DNA from: Parietaria judaica
Lineage: Eukaryota; Streptophyta; Magnoliopsida; Rosales; Urticaceae
DNA length: 64,000 nt
NCBI GenBank assembly: GCA_954871525.1
Contig: OX940865.1
Coordinates: 8,680,001-8,744,000, forward strand
Direction: 5' to 3'
Part shown: in pieces, positions 32,187-41,839 of the stretch
Layout: each line of letters opens with the position of its first letter
Numbering within the stretch: position 1 is the stretch's first letter
Program-made: the position numbers and the translations under genes
The notes under the pieces: model-generated
Databases searched by the model: none
What the model was told of the DNA's origin: nothing
What the model saw: the letters and a program-made list of their open reading frames with translations, nothing else

Positions 32187-35042
32187 ATGGGTCCTAAGAA
32201 GACGGTCTCGAAATGGCAAACGGAGTTTCTGACTACAGATTCTCCTAAGTCAGTTTTGAAACCTAAGGATCTGGTTAGGATCCGGGTAGAGTACAACATT
32301 CCTTTGTCGATAGAGCTTAGGTTACCGGGTCCAGATGAACATGCCGACGAGCAGAACTCGGACGGCTGGATCTGTTTATACCAGAGGTTTTTTGAGTCCG
32401 GGGGGCTTAGATTTCCTATTCCCGAGCTCATCCTAAAGTACCTTAGTTACCTAGGGGTTTCTATCGGGCAACTTAGCCCGAATTCTATCCGGATTTTTAT
32501 GGCCCTGCTTGTCCGGTCCCACGAATGTTTGTATTCACTTACAATATGGGACTTGTTGACGGGCTTGGTCATCAAGGCCAACGGTCAGGCCAAGGGTAGG
32601 TTTTTCCTATCCGTCAAGGAAGGGGAGATCATAACCGGTCTTCCCAAGAAGGAGAGTGCTTGGACCCACAAGTATTTCTTTTTCATGGCCGGTTAGGAAA
32701 CGCTCGGTTCTTGCCGGGCTATAGGAATGAATGGGTTCACGAGATAGGTAAGGTTCTGGGTTGGGTTTTCTATTTTTTTCTGTTTGGCTGTTTTTATGTG
32801 TTTGCTAATTTTTTTTATCTTCATCTTGTGCAGTCGAGGACCCTGAGAAGCCTAAGTCTCGTCCGATTACGGAGGAGTGGAAGGCTTTGAAGAGGAAGCT
32901 GTTCCCTAACGGTCCGGAGTTGTGGTCGAACTTCACAAAAGAGAGGTTCGAAGCTACCGGGCTTTGGGTTGAGCCTGACGAGTAGGAGTTTCCGGGTATG
33001 ATTCTTAAATCTGTCTTTTTGGCTTTGTTTCATATTTGTCTATCTTATTTTTTTCTAAGTGTGGATTTTTAACGTGTAGAGGATATGGACGCTCTTCGCC
33101 CGAAGGGTCAGAGTCTTTGTCAGAAGCGGAGGCAGGAGGGTCAAACCGGAGGTTCGGCCTCTGCTGGAGCTGCTCGTCAGGAGACGAACAGACGGGTTGA
33201 GGAGAGGGGGCCTGGCGCATCTGCGCCGGCCAAGGCTGCTCGTCAGGAGACGAGTAGGAGGAATGAGGAGACTCCTGCTCGGGAGTCTCTTGCTGAGGTC
33301 GCCTCTGGGGCGACTAAGAAGAAGGATGTCGTCGAACTTTCCGACGACGGGGAGAGCACCCCGGAGGTCACGCCTTTGGCGAAGCCTTCGGAGAGAGAGG
33401 TTGCCCCTTCTTCTGCTCCTGCTCGTCCTTCCAAGGGCGCGATCCGTCCTTCTCAGGACGGAACTGCTCCGAAGACGGGCTCAGAGGTGGCCGCGAAGAG
33501 GCCGCACGAAGGAGGGGACTCTGGGGTCCGGAAGAAGGCGAAGGGGGATCCGGCCCCGAAGGAGGCGGCAAGGAGGGACTCAGTCCCGAAAGGAGGCGTG
33601 AGGGCCTTGGAGAAGGGTAAGGGGATTGTTCGGGAGAGCGAACGCCCGAAGGAGGCCTCCCAAGGTGAGGCGAGGGAGACGGGGTTGGCTCCCCCGGTGG
33701 TTGAAGGGCAGGCTAGGGAGAAGATGGTCTCCCGGAAGGCGGGGTGCACTTGGATGGGGGACAAGGGTCTCCACAAGGCACCTAAGGTGGCGGCCGGTCT
33801 TCTCCGGCAGATTACAAATGGTGGGGTCGGCAGGGTCCCCAGGAGCATCGCGGAGAAGAGGCCGTACAAGGATATGGCCGCGGCTACAACTCTGGTAAGT
33901 GTTGCTGGCTTTAGGTTTAGGTGTTTACTTTATTCTTAAATTTTTTCTAACTTTGGCTTTTGGACGTGCAGCTCGTCGCCTCCATCAACGACATGGTCCT
34001 CGATTATGAGGACCAATTGTATGAGGCTAGAGAGGGCGCGCAGGCCTCCGAGCAGCTTGCGCTGAAGGAGAGGGAGTTGGAGGATGCCGTGGAGGGCATC
34101 CGGGTGAAGGCGGAGCAGATCGTCGTGATGGGCAGGAAGGTCGCCGCCTGTGATGCTCGGATCAAGGGGCTAGGGAATACGGTCGTTGATCTCCGGGAGA
34201 AGCTGTCAAACGCTACCCGGACGATTGAGGAGGCTCAAGGCGTGAGCGAGGCGGCCGCCAGGCAGATGCTGGCCTCTGACGCGGCCAAAGGACGGGCAGA
34301 GGAGTTGGCCAAGAGGAAGGAGGAGGAGGCCTTGGCCTTGAAGGAGGATGTGCAGCGCCTTGCTGCTGAGCTGGCTGAAGCCCGGCAACGATCCGCCGAT
34401 CGCGAGGCTGAGAAGAAAGCTGTCCGTGCCCGATATCGCCGAAAGGTGGAAGAGAGGGACGCGCTAATCGCGTGGTACAAAGGTACGGCTGCTGACAAAA
34501 GTTGCTTGGATCAAGCCGAAGGTTGCCTCGAGCTGATCCAAGACATCATTGACGGCAACGTTCAAGATTTCGAGGCTGAGAAAGAGGTCCTAGAAGGCAA
34601 CGCTGCTCGCTACCAAGCTCTCTTGGACGCGGTTCCGGCACCGCTGATAGGGTCTCCGGCTTTGTCTCCAGATGCCGAGCTGACCGATGTTCCTCTTGTA
34701 GATTTGAGCCTCCGGTCCGAGCAATCGTCCGCCAAGGAGTCTGCCTCCGAAGATCCCGCCATCGAGCCCGTCGTTGAAGATCCCGTGGCCGGAGTGACCG
34801 TCGTCGATGAGCCCACCTTGCCCGCCGTTGCTTATACCGAGGAGGTGATCCTCGAGGAGCCGACCCTGAACGAGCCCGTTGCTGCCGGGGAGGCCGTCGC
34901 CCTTGAAGAGCCCATCCTAGACGAGCCCGCTGTCGCAGAGGAGACTGCCGAGCATGGAGCCCAAGCCGGCGAAGGAGAAGGAGAAGAGAAGGAGGAGGAG
35001 GAGGACCGAGAGGTCGTGGGGGTACCCGGGGTCGACACATAG
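32187..35042 (+). CDS. Antisense spliced gene of element 1 (putative gypsy-type transposon domain plus coiled coil)
   Basis: Four exons are inferred: 32187-32747, 32834-32995, 33080-33894, 33972-35042. Introns are GT-AG, in phases 1, 1 and 0. Exon 1 encodes a globular domain (KWQTEFL, RFFESGGLRFPIPELIL, LSPNSIRIFMALLV) resembling the Pfam family called putative gypsy type transposon (Transposase_28). Exon 2 continues it (VEDPEKPKSRPITEEWKALK). Exon 3 is disordered and basic (KRPHEGGDSGVRKKAK, possible nuclear signal). Exon 4 is a long Ala/Glu/Lys-rich coiled coil with an acidic tail. The gene is antisense to gag-pol, as are the extra ORFs known in Tat elements. Lesions: TAG at 32694-32696 (also present in element 3), a 1-base difference from element 3 near 32712-32716, and TAG at 32983-32985 (a Glu codon in element 3). 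The function is unknown. Confidence 0.7.
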
Positions 35043-35506
35043 AGTGTCCCCCATTTTTTTTGTTTTTCGATTAATAAGGCCACAGGCCAGAACAATTTCT
35101 ATGGGCAAGTCTACGGCGACTTGAACCCTTTTTTGTAATATTTTTTGGATATGCCCGCGGTTAGGGCCTTTGCTTATATCTATTTTATGCGCTACTCGTA
35201 ATTTTTTGCCATACTCTACTCGTCTGTGTTTTTAAGTTAATTTTCTAATCGTACTTTTCTATATATACTTTTCTATCCGAGGTTCCGAATGTTCTATTGT
35301 ATGCTGGGATAAGTAACAAAAGATTAAAAGTTTGAAATCTGCTAAGTATAAAAAATGCACGGGTACCTTTTGTTGTTGTGCTCCTTTGACACTTCTCGTC
35401 TAGTCTGTTCTGTTCGTCCATCACAATATTCCGCAGGTCGCGTTTTCTGAAAAACACATTTGTAAAAAACCAGATGTATGTCGTTACATATTTTTTCAGG
35501 GGGGTC

Positions 35507-35770
35507 GGGCTTGTTGCCTTGAGGGACGGATTGAAAGCCCGGTTAGGTTTGTTACCCGGATAGGCTTGTTGCCCTATGTGACGGGTTAGTTACCCGGGTA
35601 GGCTTGTTGCCCTATGCAATGGGTTTGTTACCCAGGTAGGTTTGTACCTTATGTGGGGGTTTGTTACCCGGATAGGTTTGTTACCTTCTGCGATAGGTCT
35701 GTTACCCGGGTAGGTTTGTTACCTTAGGTGGTGGGTCTGTTACCCGGGTAGGCCTGTCGCCTTGACGGGG
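35507..35770. repeat. Tandem repeat between the antisense gene and integrase of element 1
   Basis: Units of about 19 bp of two alternating kinds (GGTTTGTTACCCGGGTAG and GGCTTGTTGCCCTATGT-like) form a dimeric array of about 38-bp period, roughly six copies. It lies where the antisense gene (plus) and pol (minus) converge. No coding role was seen. Confidence 0.8.
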
Positions 35771-35950
35771 GTTTTGGGACATTTTTCCTTTTAGGCCGGT
35801 TCTATTGAGTCTTGCGATTCATGGTTCTCGGGCCTATTTGGTTTTGGGTTTGGATTGAGACTGCGCCCATCGTTTAGGACGGGCTGTCTACGTACCCCAA
35901 ATTTGGGGATCAAGTCATTACGTAGTTCAGGGGAGACCGGGTAGGTCGGG

Positions 35951-37096
35951 TTAGGCGTAGTATTTCCTTAAGTGCATGGCATTCCAGCTGCGGAGGACTC
36001 TTGTTCCGTCCGGAGTGGCTAGCCGGTATACTCCAGGTTTCACTACTTTGGTGACGATGTAAGGTCCTTCCCAGTTGGCCCCGAGCTTGCCCGCATTCAG
36101 CTCGGCGGTGTTCTGGAAAACTTTTCTGAGGACCAACTCTCCCACTATGAATTTTCGACGTTTGACCTTTGAATTATAGTACCTAGCTGTCGAGTTTTGA
36201 TAGTTGGCAATTCTTATCAAAGCTTGTTCTCGTCTTTCGTCGATGTAGTCGAGCTGGTCTTCCCTCATTTCGTCGTTGAGTTCTGCGTCCAAAGGGGCGA
36301 ATTCCCTTTGAAGGCTGGGTGTCTCTATCTCTGCTGGTATTACGGCCTCAGTGCCGTGTACCATTGAGAAAGGGGTTTCCCCGGTGGCCCTACGCGGGGT
36401 AGTTCTGTAGGACCAGAGGAATCCTATGAGCTCGTCTGCCCATCGTCCTTTTTTGGTGTCTAGGCGTCTCTTGATCCCGTCCACTATTACCCGGTTAGCT
36501 ACTTCGGCTTGACCATTTCCCTGAGGATATCTCGGAGTGGACGTGTTCAAGGATATTTTCCAGTTTATGCAGAAGTTTTGGAATCTCGTTGAAATGAATT
36601 GTGGTCCATTGTCAGCTATTATCTCTTTTGGGAGGCCGAATCTACTGATGATGTTTTTCCATAGGAAGTTTTCTACATCAACATCTTTAATGTTTGCGTA
36701 TGATTCTGCCTCCACCCATTTTGAGAAGTAGTCGGTCACGACGAGTAGAAACCTCTTCCCAGCCGGGGCCAGGGGGAACGGTCCTACTATGTCCATGGAC
36801 CATTTCATGAACGGGTACGGGACTGAGACTGATGAGAGTTCTTCTGCTGGTCTATGTATGGACGGGGAGTGTCTTTGGCATTTGTCGCACCTTTTGGCGT
36901 AGTTTTCACTGTCCGCCAACATAGTGGCCCAGAAAAAACCTTGCCTTTTTGCTTTGTTTGCTAAAGATCTTCCTCCCGAATGGTTGCCGCATTCTCCCGA
37001 ATGGATTTCGTGAAGTACTATTTGAGCTTCGGTCTTTCCTAGGCACCTTAGGTAGGGTCCGGTATAGCTACGTTTGTACAATTTTTCCCCGATCAT
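35951..37096 (-). CDS. Element 1 integrase (C-terminal part of pol)
   Basis: The 381-residue frame starts in the HHCC zinc-binding region (HEIHSGECGNHSGG, CDKCQRH). It continues through the DDE core: D in WSMDIVGPF, D in IIADNGPQF, E in NGQAEVANR. The C-terminal part has the GELVLRKVF and GANWEGPYIV motifs of the plant gypsy integrase C-terminus. It is in the same frame as the upstream RT-RNaseH region. Only a TAA at 37136-37138 separates them, so this is not a separate gene but the end of an interrupted pol. Confidence 0.9.
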   Translation of the reverse strand: MIGEKLYKRSYTGPYLRCLGKTEAQIVLHEIHSGECGNHSGGRSLANKAKRQGFFWATMLADSENYAKRCDKCQRHSPSIHRPAEELSSVSVPYPFMKWSMDIVGPFPLAPAGKRFLLVVTDYFSKWVEAESYANIKDVDVENFLWKNIISRFGLPKEIIADNGPQFISTRFQNFCINWKISLNTSTPRYPQGNGQAEVANRVIVDGIKRRLDTKKGRWADELIGFLWSYRTTPRRATGETPFSMVHGTEAVIPAEIETPSLQREFAPLDAELNDEMREDQLDYIDERREQALIRIANYQNSTARYYNSKVKRRKFIVGELVLRKVFQNTAELNAGKLGANWEGPYIVTKVVKPGVYRLATPDGTRVLRSWNAMHLRKYYA

Positions 37097-37135
37097 GCAA
37101 AATCTAGCGCTCTGAATCCTTAGTTTCCTAGCTTT

Positions 37136-39226
37136 TTACTTGTCTCGAGGTTTGGCTCTGGTTAGGATGTAGTTAATGATTGGGGTCCTCCAATCATCCT
37201 CTTCCATTTGGATATTGCAAACTTCGCGGGTTACGCTGGGTTCGTCTATCGTTTCGACCGGGATTATCCTTTTGACCTCGGGGTCCGAAGTCGAAGCTAA
37301 CCCGGCCAGTGCGTCTGCTGACGCGTTTTCACTCCTCGGTATTTGGACTATTTCGACGTGTTCGAATTGTTGAATTAAGCATTTTACTACCGAGAGGTAT
37401 TTTTCCATCCTGTCATCTCGGGTAGCATACTCGCCACTGATCTGACTGGTAACTAGTTTTGAGTCGGAGTGGGCCCTTACTTTCCGGGCTCCCACGGCTT
37501 TTGCTAGTTTGAGGCCGGCGATGAGGGCCTCGTACTCGGTCTCGTTGTTTGTTGCGTGGAATTTCAATCGAAATGATTGTTCCAACACTTCTCCCGTGGG
37601 GGATATCAAACGAATTCCGATCCCGGATCCTCCTTGGTTTGACGCGCCGTCGACTTCGAGTTTCCATTCTCCGTCCTCGTGGCCCTCTTTTGAACCGTCG
37701 GTTGGTAATTCGATGAGAAAGTCAGCCAATACTTGTGATTTCGCACAGGTTCGGATCTTGTATTCTATGTCGAATTTGCTCAATTCGACGGCCCATTTCG
37801 TGAGCCTTCCCGATTGATTCGGGTTGTGGAGGATGATTCTCAAAGGTTGGGTCGTCATTACCATGATGGTATGGGACTGAAAGTAAGGCCGAAGCTTCCT
37901 CGCTGCGGTTATCATTGCTAGCGCGAGTTTTTCTATTGACGGGTATCTGGTTTCAGCGTCTTCCAAAGATTTGCTGATGTAGAAGATCGGCTTTTGTTCT
38001 CCGCGGTCCTCTCTCACGATTACTCCACTCACCGCCGATGGTGAGACAGCCAGATATAAAAACAATGGCTCTCCCAAGATTGGTCTGGTGAGTATTGGTG
38101 GGGTGGAGAGGTACCTTTTCAGCTTTTGGAAGGCCTCTTCGCACTCTTCGGTCCATTCGAACTTTTTATTACCTTTCAAAAGTTTGTAGAAGGGTAAACA
38201 TTTGTCCGTGGCTCTTGATATGAACCGGTTAAGAGCGGCGATTCTCCCAGTCAGCCTTTGCGTCTCTCGAACAGTCCTTGGGGAGGGCATGTTCTGGAGG
38301 GCATTTATCTGGTCGGGATTGGCTTCTATACCTCGCTGTGTGACCAGATAACCTAGGAATTTTCCTGAAGTTACCCCGAAGGTGCATTTCGTCGGGTTGA
38401 GCTTCATTTGATACTTTCGTAGTATGTTGAAGCAGTCTTCTAGGTGGGCCACGTGATCCGTTGCTTGGGAGGACTTTACCAACATATCATCGATGTAGAC
38501 TTCCATAGTTTTACCGAGATGTTCGGCGAACATTTGGTTGACCAATCTTTGATATGTGGCTCCGGCGTTTTTCAATCCGAAGGGCATAACTTTGTAACAG
38601 TATATTCCTCTATCGGTTATGAATGCCGTTTTTTCTTGGTCCTCGGGGTGCATTAGGATCTGGTTGTATCCCGAGAATGCGTCCATGAATGACAGTAGTT
38701 CGTGCCCACATGTTGCTTCAACCAGACGGTCGATATGGGGCATCGGGAAACTGTCTTTTGGACAAGCTTTGTTCAGGTCGGTAAAGTCGATGCAGACTCT
38801 AGCCTTCCCGTTTTTCTTCTTCACGACCACTGTATTTGCTAACCAGTCCGGGTATTTGACTTCCCTGATGGATCCGGTTTGCAGCAGTTTTGTGACTTCT
38901 TCATTTACGGCTTGGGCCCTGTCCGGGCCTAGCTTTCGCCTTTTTTGTTTCACCGGCTTGTAGCTCGGATCTACGTTTAGGCGATGGGTTGTGATGCTTG
39001 GGTCTATGCCGGGCATGTCCTTGTGAGACCAAGCAAAACAATCCCGATTTTTGGTCAGGAAATTTAGGAGATCTTTTCTGACGTTATTGTCTAGTCCTTT
39101 CCCGATCCCTACCCGGTGGTCCGGGTTGTCGGGGTCGATCTGGACCTGGACTGTCATTTCCAGGTTAGGTCCGTCCGTATCGGTGGTTCTTTCCTGTCCG
39201 TCGTCCTCTTTTTTGTCTACCGCCAT
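37136..39226 (-). CDS. Element 1 reverse transcriptase with two RNase H domains
   Basis: The 696-residue region contains the RT palm (FMDAFSGYNQI, catalytic YIDDMLVK), then a first RNase H (FLYLAVSPSAVSGV, YPSIEKLALAM). A second RNase H-like domain follows (LEVDGASNQGGSGIG, NNETEYEALIAGL, HSDSKLV, SADALAGLAS). The tandem arrangement with an extra archaeal-type RNase H is characteristic of Tat elements. It is bounded upstream by a TAG at 39233-39235 and downstream by the TAA at 37136-37138. The chosen start (39226) is only the first ATG after that TAG; pol would normally continue from the protease. Confidence 0.9.
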   Translation of the reverse strand: MAVDKKEDDGQERTTDTDGPNLEMTVQVQIDPDNPDHRVGIGKGLDNNVRKDLLNFLTKNRDCFAWSHKDMPGIDPSITTHRLNVDPSYKPVKQKRRKLGPDRAQAVNEEVTKLLQTGSIREVKYPDWLANTVVVKKKNGKARVCIDFTDLNKACPKDSFPMPHIDRLVEATCGHELLSFMDAFSGYNQILMHPEDQEKTAFITDRGIYCYKVMPFGLKNAGATYQRLVNQMFAEHLGKTMEVYIDDMLVKSSQATDHVAHLEDCFNILRKYQMKLNPTKCTFGVTSGKFLGYLVTQRGIEANPDQINALQNMPSPRTVRETQRLTGRIAALNRFISRATDKCLPFYKLLKGNKKFEWTEECEEAFQKLKRYLSTPPILTRPILGEPLFLYLAVSPSAVSGVIVREDRGEQKPIFYISKSLEDAETRYPSIEKLALAMITAARKLRPYFQSHTIMVMTTQPLRIILHNPNQSGRLTKWAVELSKFDIEYKIRTCAKSQVLADFLIELPTDGSKEGHEDGEWKLEVDGASNQGGSGIGIRLISPTGEVLEQSFRLKFHATNNETEYEALIAGLKLAKAVGARKVRAHSDSKLVTSQISGEYATRDDRMEKYLSVVKCLIQQFEHVEIVQIPRSENASADALAGLASTSDPEVKRIIPVETIDEPSVTREVCNIQMEEDDWRTPIINYILTRAKPRDK

Positions 39227-39288
39227 TAATTGCTACGCGGTAGATCGCTCTTGTCCGGCTTTGGCGGCCTGGATGTTCCGGAACGCGC

Positions 39289-41775
39289 TCATGTAGCAAA
39301 TTCTGGATTGCTTTTGATTTCCCTTGATTTCAACGATTTTTCCCGCCTATTCGGGAAGCGTATTAGTTGATGGTAGGTTGACGGTACGGCCTTCATCATG
39401 TGCAGCCAAGGTCTTCCTAATATCATGTTGTAAACTGACGGGCAGTCCAACACTAGGAAATTTTTGGTCTTCCCGACCCCTGCTGCTGCGATGGACAGTC
39501 GCACCGTGCCAATGACATTAATGGTTCCTCCATCGAAGCCGGTTAGCGGGATGGCTTCTCTGCTGATCTCTGTTTCTTCTACCCCCAGTTTTAGCAACGG
39601 CTCCAGGAAGATCACGTCGACTGAGCTCCCGTTATCGATTAGGATCCTGTCCATCGTATACGAGGAAACTAGGAGTGTGATGACCAACGCATCGTCGTGC
39701 GGACCAATCAGTGTGGCCGCTTCACTATCTTTGAATGAGATCTCGAAGTCTGGCTCTTGCCTCGGTACGATTACCGGTCCGGCCTTGAGCCTCCTCTGAT
39801 GGGCCTTGATGGAGTTTACCGAGTTACCATGTAGTTGGGAACCTCCCACGATAGTGTAGATTCTACCGATGGGCTCGGGGATGTCGCTGAGCTGCTCTCC
39901 GGAATTCTCCGTTTCTTCGTACGTTTGCTCGTCTGATTCCTCGAGCATGTGTACTCGTCCTCTTTTGTTAGGCTGTATGCTTTCGCGCGGCGTTCTGTGT
40001 TGCTCTTCTCTTTTCTGGCCGGTCTGGTGTTGGTTTTGGGGAGGGCTTTGCTCGATCGGTTGCCCACCTTTCAGCTCATTGCCGAAGTTTATTTCCCCCA
40101 ATTCTCCGTTGATGTACTTTTCCGCTAGGCGAGCACGGAGTACCATACAATTCTTCGTATGATGTCCGAATACTTTGTGGAAGTTACACCACGCTTTCGG
40201 GTCGTGCTTTGGGAAACCTTCGTGGCTGTATGGTGGGAAGTCTCTCGAGCTGACCAGGACTTCTCCAGGAGTTTCTTCTGCCTCGATCTGTTCTTCGGAC
40301 TCTGCAGTTTCCGAATTTACGTTGAAAACGTACGGGGTTCGCGGGTTGGGCCCGTTGTTGGCCCTCGGATTCTGGGTTTGGAATGGGTGCTTCTGGACTG
40401 GAGGGGGATTCCTTTGTCCCCTGAACGGGATGCTGTGATTCCCGGCCCTAGGCGGCGGCTGCTGCCCGGGTGGCCCGGTATTCCGCTGGTGGACGGGTAG
40501 AGACCCATGTCTCCTTCGCATGGCTTCGAGTTCTTCGTCGTGCCTGATCCAGTTGGATGATCTGTGGATTACGTCTTCGATGGAGTCGTAACGATTCACG
40601 ACGATGTCCGTTTTGAACTTCGAGTCGTACCATAATCCGGCCGTGAGCGCGGCTATGGCAGTTTCGTCACTGATCCCGTTTATTTTGACCATGGTCTTTT
40701 TGAACCTGGTCATGAAAGCTCTGAGGGGCTCTCCTCTCTCTTGCTGCAAAGCATAGAGGTTTGCCGCCGTGATCTCAGTTTCCATAAACATGGAAAAATG
40801 TTTGAGAAAAAGGGTCGTTAGCTGTCCGAAGTTGTCTATGGAACGCGGTTCAAGTTTCGAGAACCATTCCATTGCCGGGCCGACCAGATTTTCAGAGAAA
40901 TATTGGCAGCGCCCAGCGTCCAATTCGTGCGCTTCGAGATGGGCTCGCCCCATCGCAATCCTGAAGGACCTCAAGTGTACTTTGGGATCGGTCGTCCCGT
41001 CGTACTTTGGCACATATACTCGTCCGCCTTCCCTGAGTATAACGTTAGTTATGACGGGCTTAAAGGGTGTCCTTTCTGCCTCCTCCACTAGACGTTCTAT
41101 CTCGGGGGCAGCGGTAGTGGCGCTGTGCACGCGAGAGCGCACGTGAATGAGCTTCTCATTCATTTCGGCCATTGAGCGTTTGAGCTCCTCCAATTCTGTG
41201 CGTTGGGGAGCTTGTTCGGGACGCACAGCCTGGAGGGGTTCCTGTCCGTACACCGGGCTGGGATACCTCGGGTACGTGACCGGGTGGCCGTTGAGGGCCT
41301 GGCTGATGTTACGGCTTTGCTCGTACCCCGATTGTCGGTTTTGGGGTCCCGGGCGTTGGTGACTGCTCGAAGCAACATTCCCCGCATTAGACGGGTAGAG
41401 ACCCGTCAAGGGGGTAAAAAGGGGTGTACCTGTTTCAGGAGGCGGGGGAGGCGTCGCGGGTCTAGGGCCGCTGGGAAGTCGGGGCTGGTTTTGCCTTGGC
41501 GCTTGCGGATTGTCCACGTCGGCAAAGTCGAAGTGGACAGCGTCGAGCCCGGTCCGGCCTTGACTCCCAGAGCTTTGTCCCGGATTAGTCCGGTTAGCGT
41601 TCTGACGACGCTCATTTCGGGCTTGGTTGGCTTCCAGAGATTCGAGTCGCTGGCGCAACTCTCGATTCTCAGCAGCGCTAGCTTCTAGCTGAGACTGTAG
41701 GTTGCTCGATTCCGTGTTTGGATCTGGGTTGTTCACCTCAGACTCGTTCACGATTGCGATTTCGTTGTTGCTCAT
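39289..41775 (-). CDS. Element 1 gag and aspartic protease
   Basis: The frame is 828 residues from the ATG at 41775 (MSNNEIAIVNE), 60 bp after the primer-binding site. A TTG 42 bases upstream also opens the frame but is an unlikely start. A Pro/Gln-rich N-terminal part is followed by the gag capsid-like region (WFSKLEPRSI, ANLYALQQERGEPLRAF). Then comes a zinc-knuckle-like CNFHKVFGHHTKNC and an aspartic protease (LIDNGSSVDVIF, YNMILGRPWLH). After about 39345 the frame leaves the expected protease-RT linker. The linker continues in another frame to the stop at 39233, so a shift lies at the five-A run (coding strand) at 39337-39341. This is a mutation or a recoding site. Confidence 0.88.
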   Translation of the reverse strand: MSNNEIAIVNESEVNNPDPNTESSNLQSQLEASAAENRELRQRLESLEANQARNERRQNANRTNPGQSSGSQGRTGLDAVHFDFADVDNPQAPRQNQPRLPSGPRPATPPPPPETGTPLFTPLTGLYPSNAGNVASSSHQRPGPQNRQSGYEQSRNISQALNGHPVTYPRYPSPVYGQEPLQAVRPEQAPQRTELEELKRSMAEMNEKLIHVRSRVHSATTAAPEIERLVEEAERTPFKPVITNVILREGGRVYVPKYDGTTDPKVHLRSFRIAMGRAHLEAHELDAGRCQYFSENLVGPAMEWFSKLEPRSIDNFGQLTTLFLKHFSMFMETEITAANLYALQQERGEPLRAFMTRFKKTMVKINGISDETAIAALTAGLWYDSKFKTDIVVNRYDSIEDVIHRSSNWIRHDEELEAMRRRHGSLPVHQRNTGPPGQQPPPRAGNHSIPFRGQRNPPPVQKHPFQTQNPRANNGPNPRTPYVFNVNSETAESEEQIEAEETPGEVLVSSRDFPPYSHEGFPKHDPKAWCNFHKVFGHHTKNCMVLRARLAEKYINGELGEINFGNELKGGQPIEQSPPQNQHQTGQKREEQHRTPRESIQPNKRGRVHMLEESDEQTYEETENSGEQLSDIPEPIGRIYTIVGGSQLHGNSVNSIKAHQRRLKAGPVIVPRQEPDFEISFKDSEAATLIGPHDDALVITLLVSSYTMDRILIDNGSSVDVIFLEPLLKLGVEETEISREAIPLTGFDGGTINVIGTVRLSIAAAGVGKTKNFLVLDCPSVYNMILGRPWLHMMKAVPSTYHQLIRFPNRREKSLKSREIKSNPEFAT

Positions 41776-41820
41776 GTTCGCGGAGTGCTTTGAGCTTTTA
41801 GGAGTTAGCGAGATCAATTT

Positions 41821-41836
41821 CCCACAGACGGCGCCA
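41821..41836 (-). promoter_or_regulatory. Primer-binding site of element 1
   Basis: Three bases inside the 5' LTR the minus strand reads TGGCGCCGTCTGTGGG. The first nine bases are complementary to the 3' end of plant tRNA-Asp (ACGGCGCCA); the following bases diverge. The position and the TGG start fit a PBS. Confidence 0.65.
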
Positions 41837-41839
41837 AAC

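Noticed and set aside
33197..33601. Arg/Leu-rich frames overlapping the antisense gene of element 1
   Set aside because: They are shadows of the GC-rich, Ala/Glu/Lys-coding exon 3 in other frames. The chosen frame alone connects through splice sites and is conserved at the start in element 3.
35951..37096. Integrase as a separate gene with its own start
   Set aside because: The region between it and RT is in the same frame with only one TAA; it is part of one interrupted pol.
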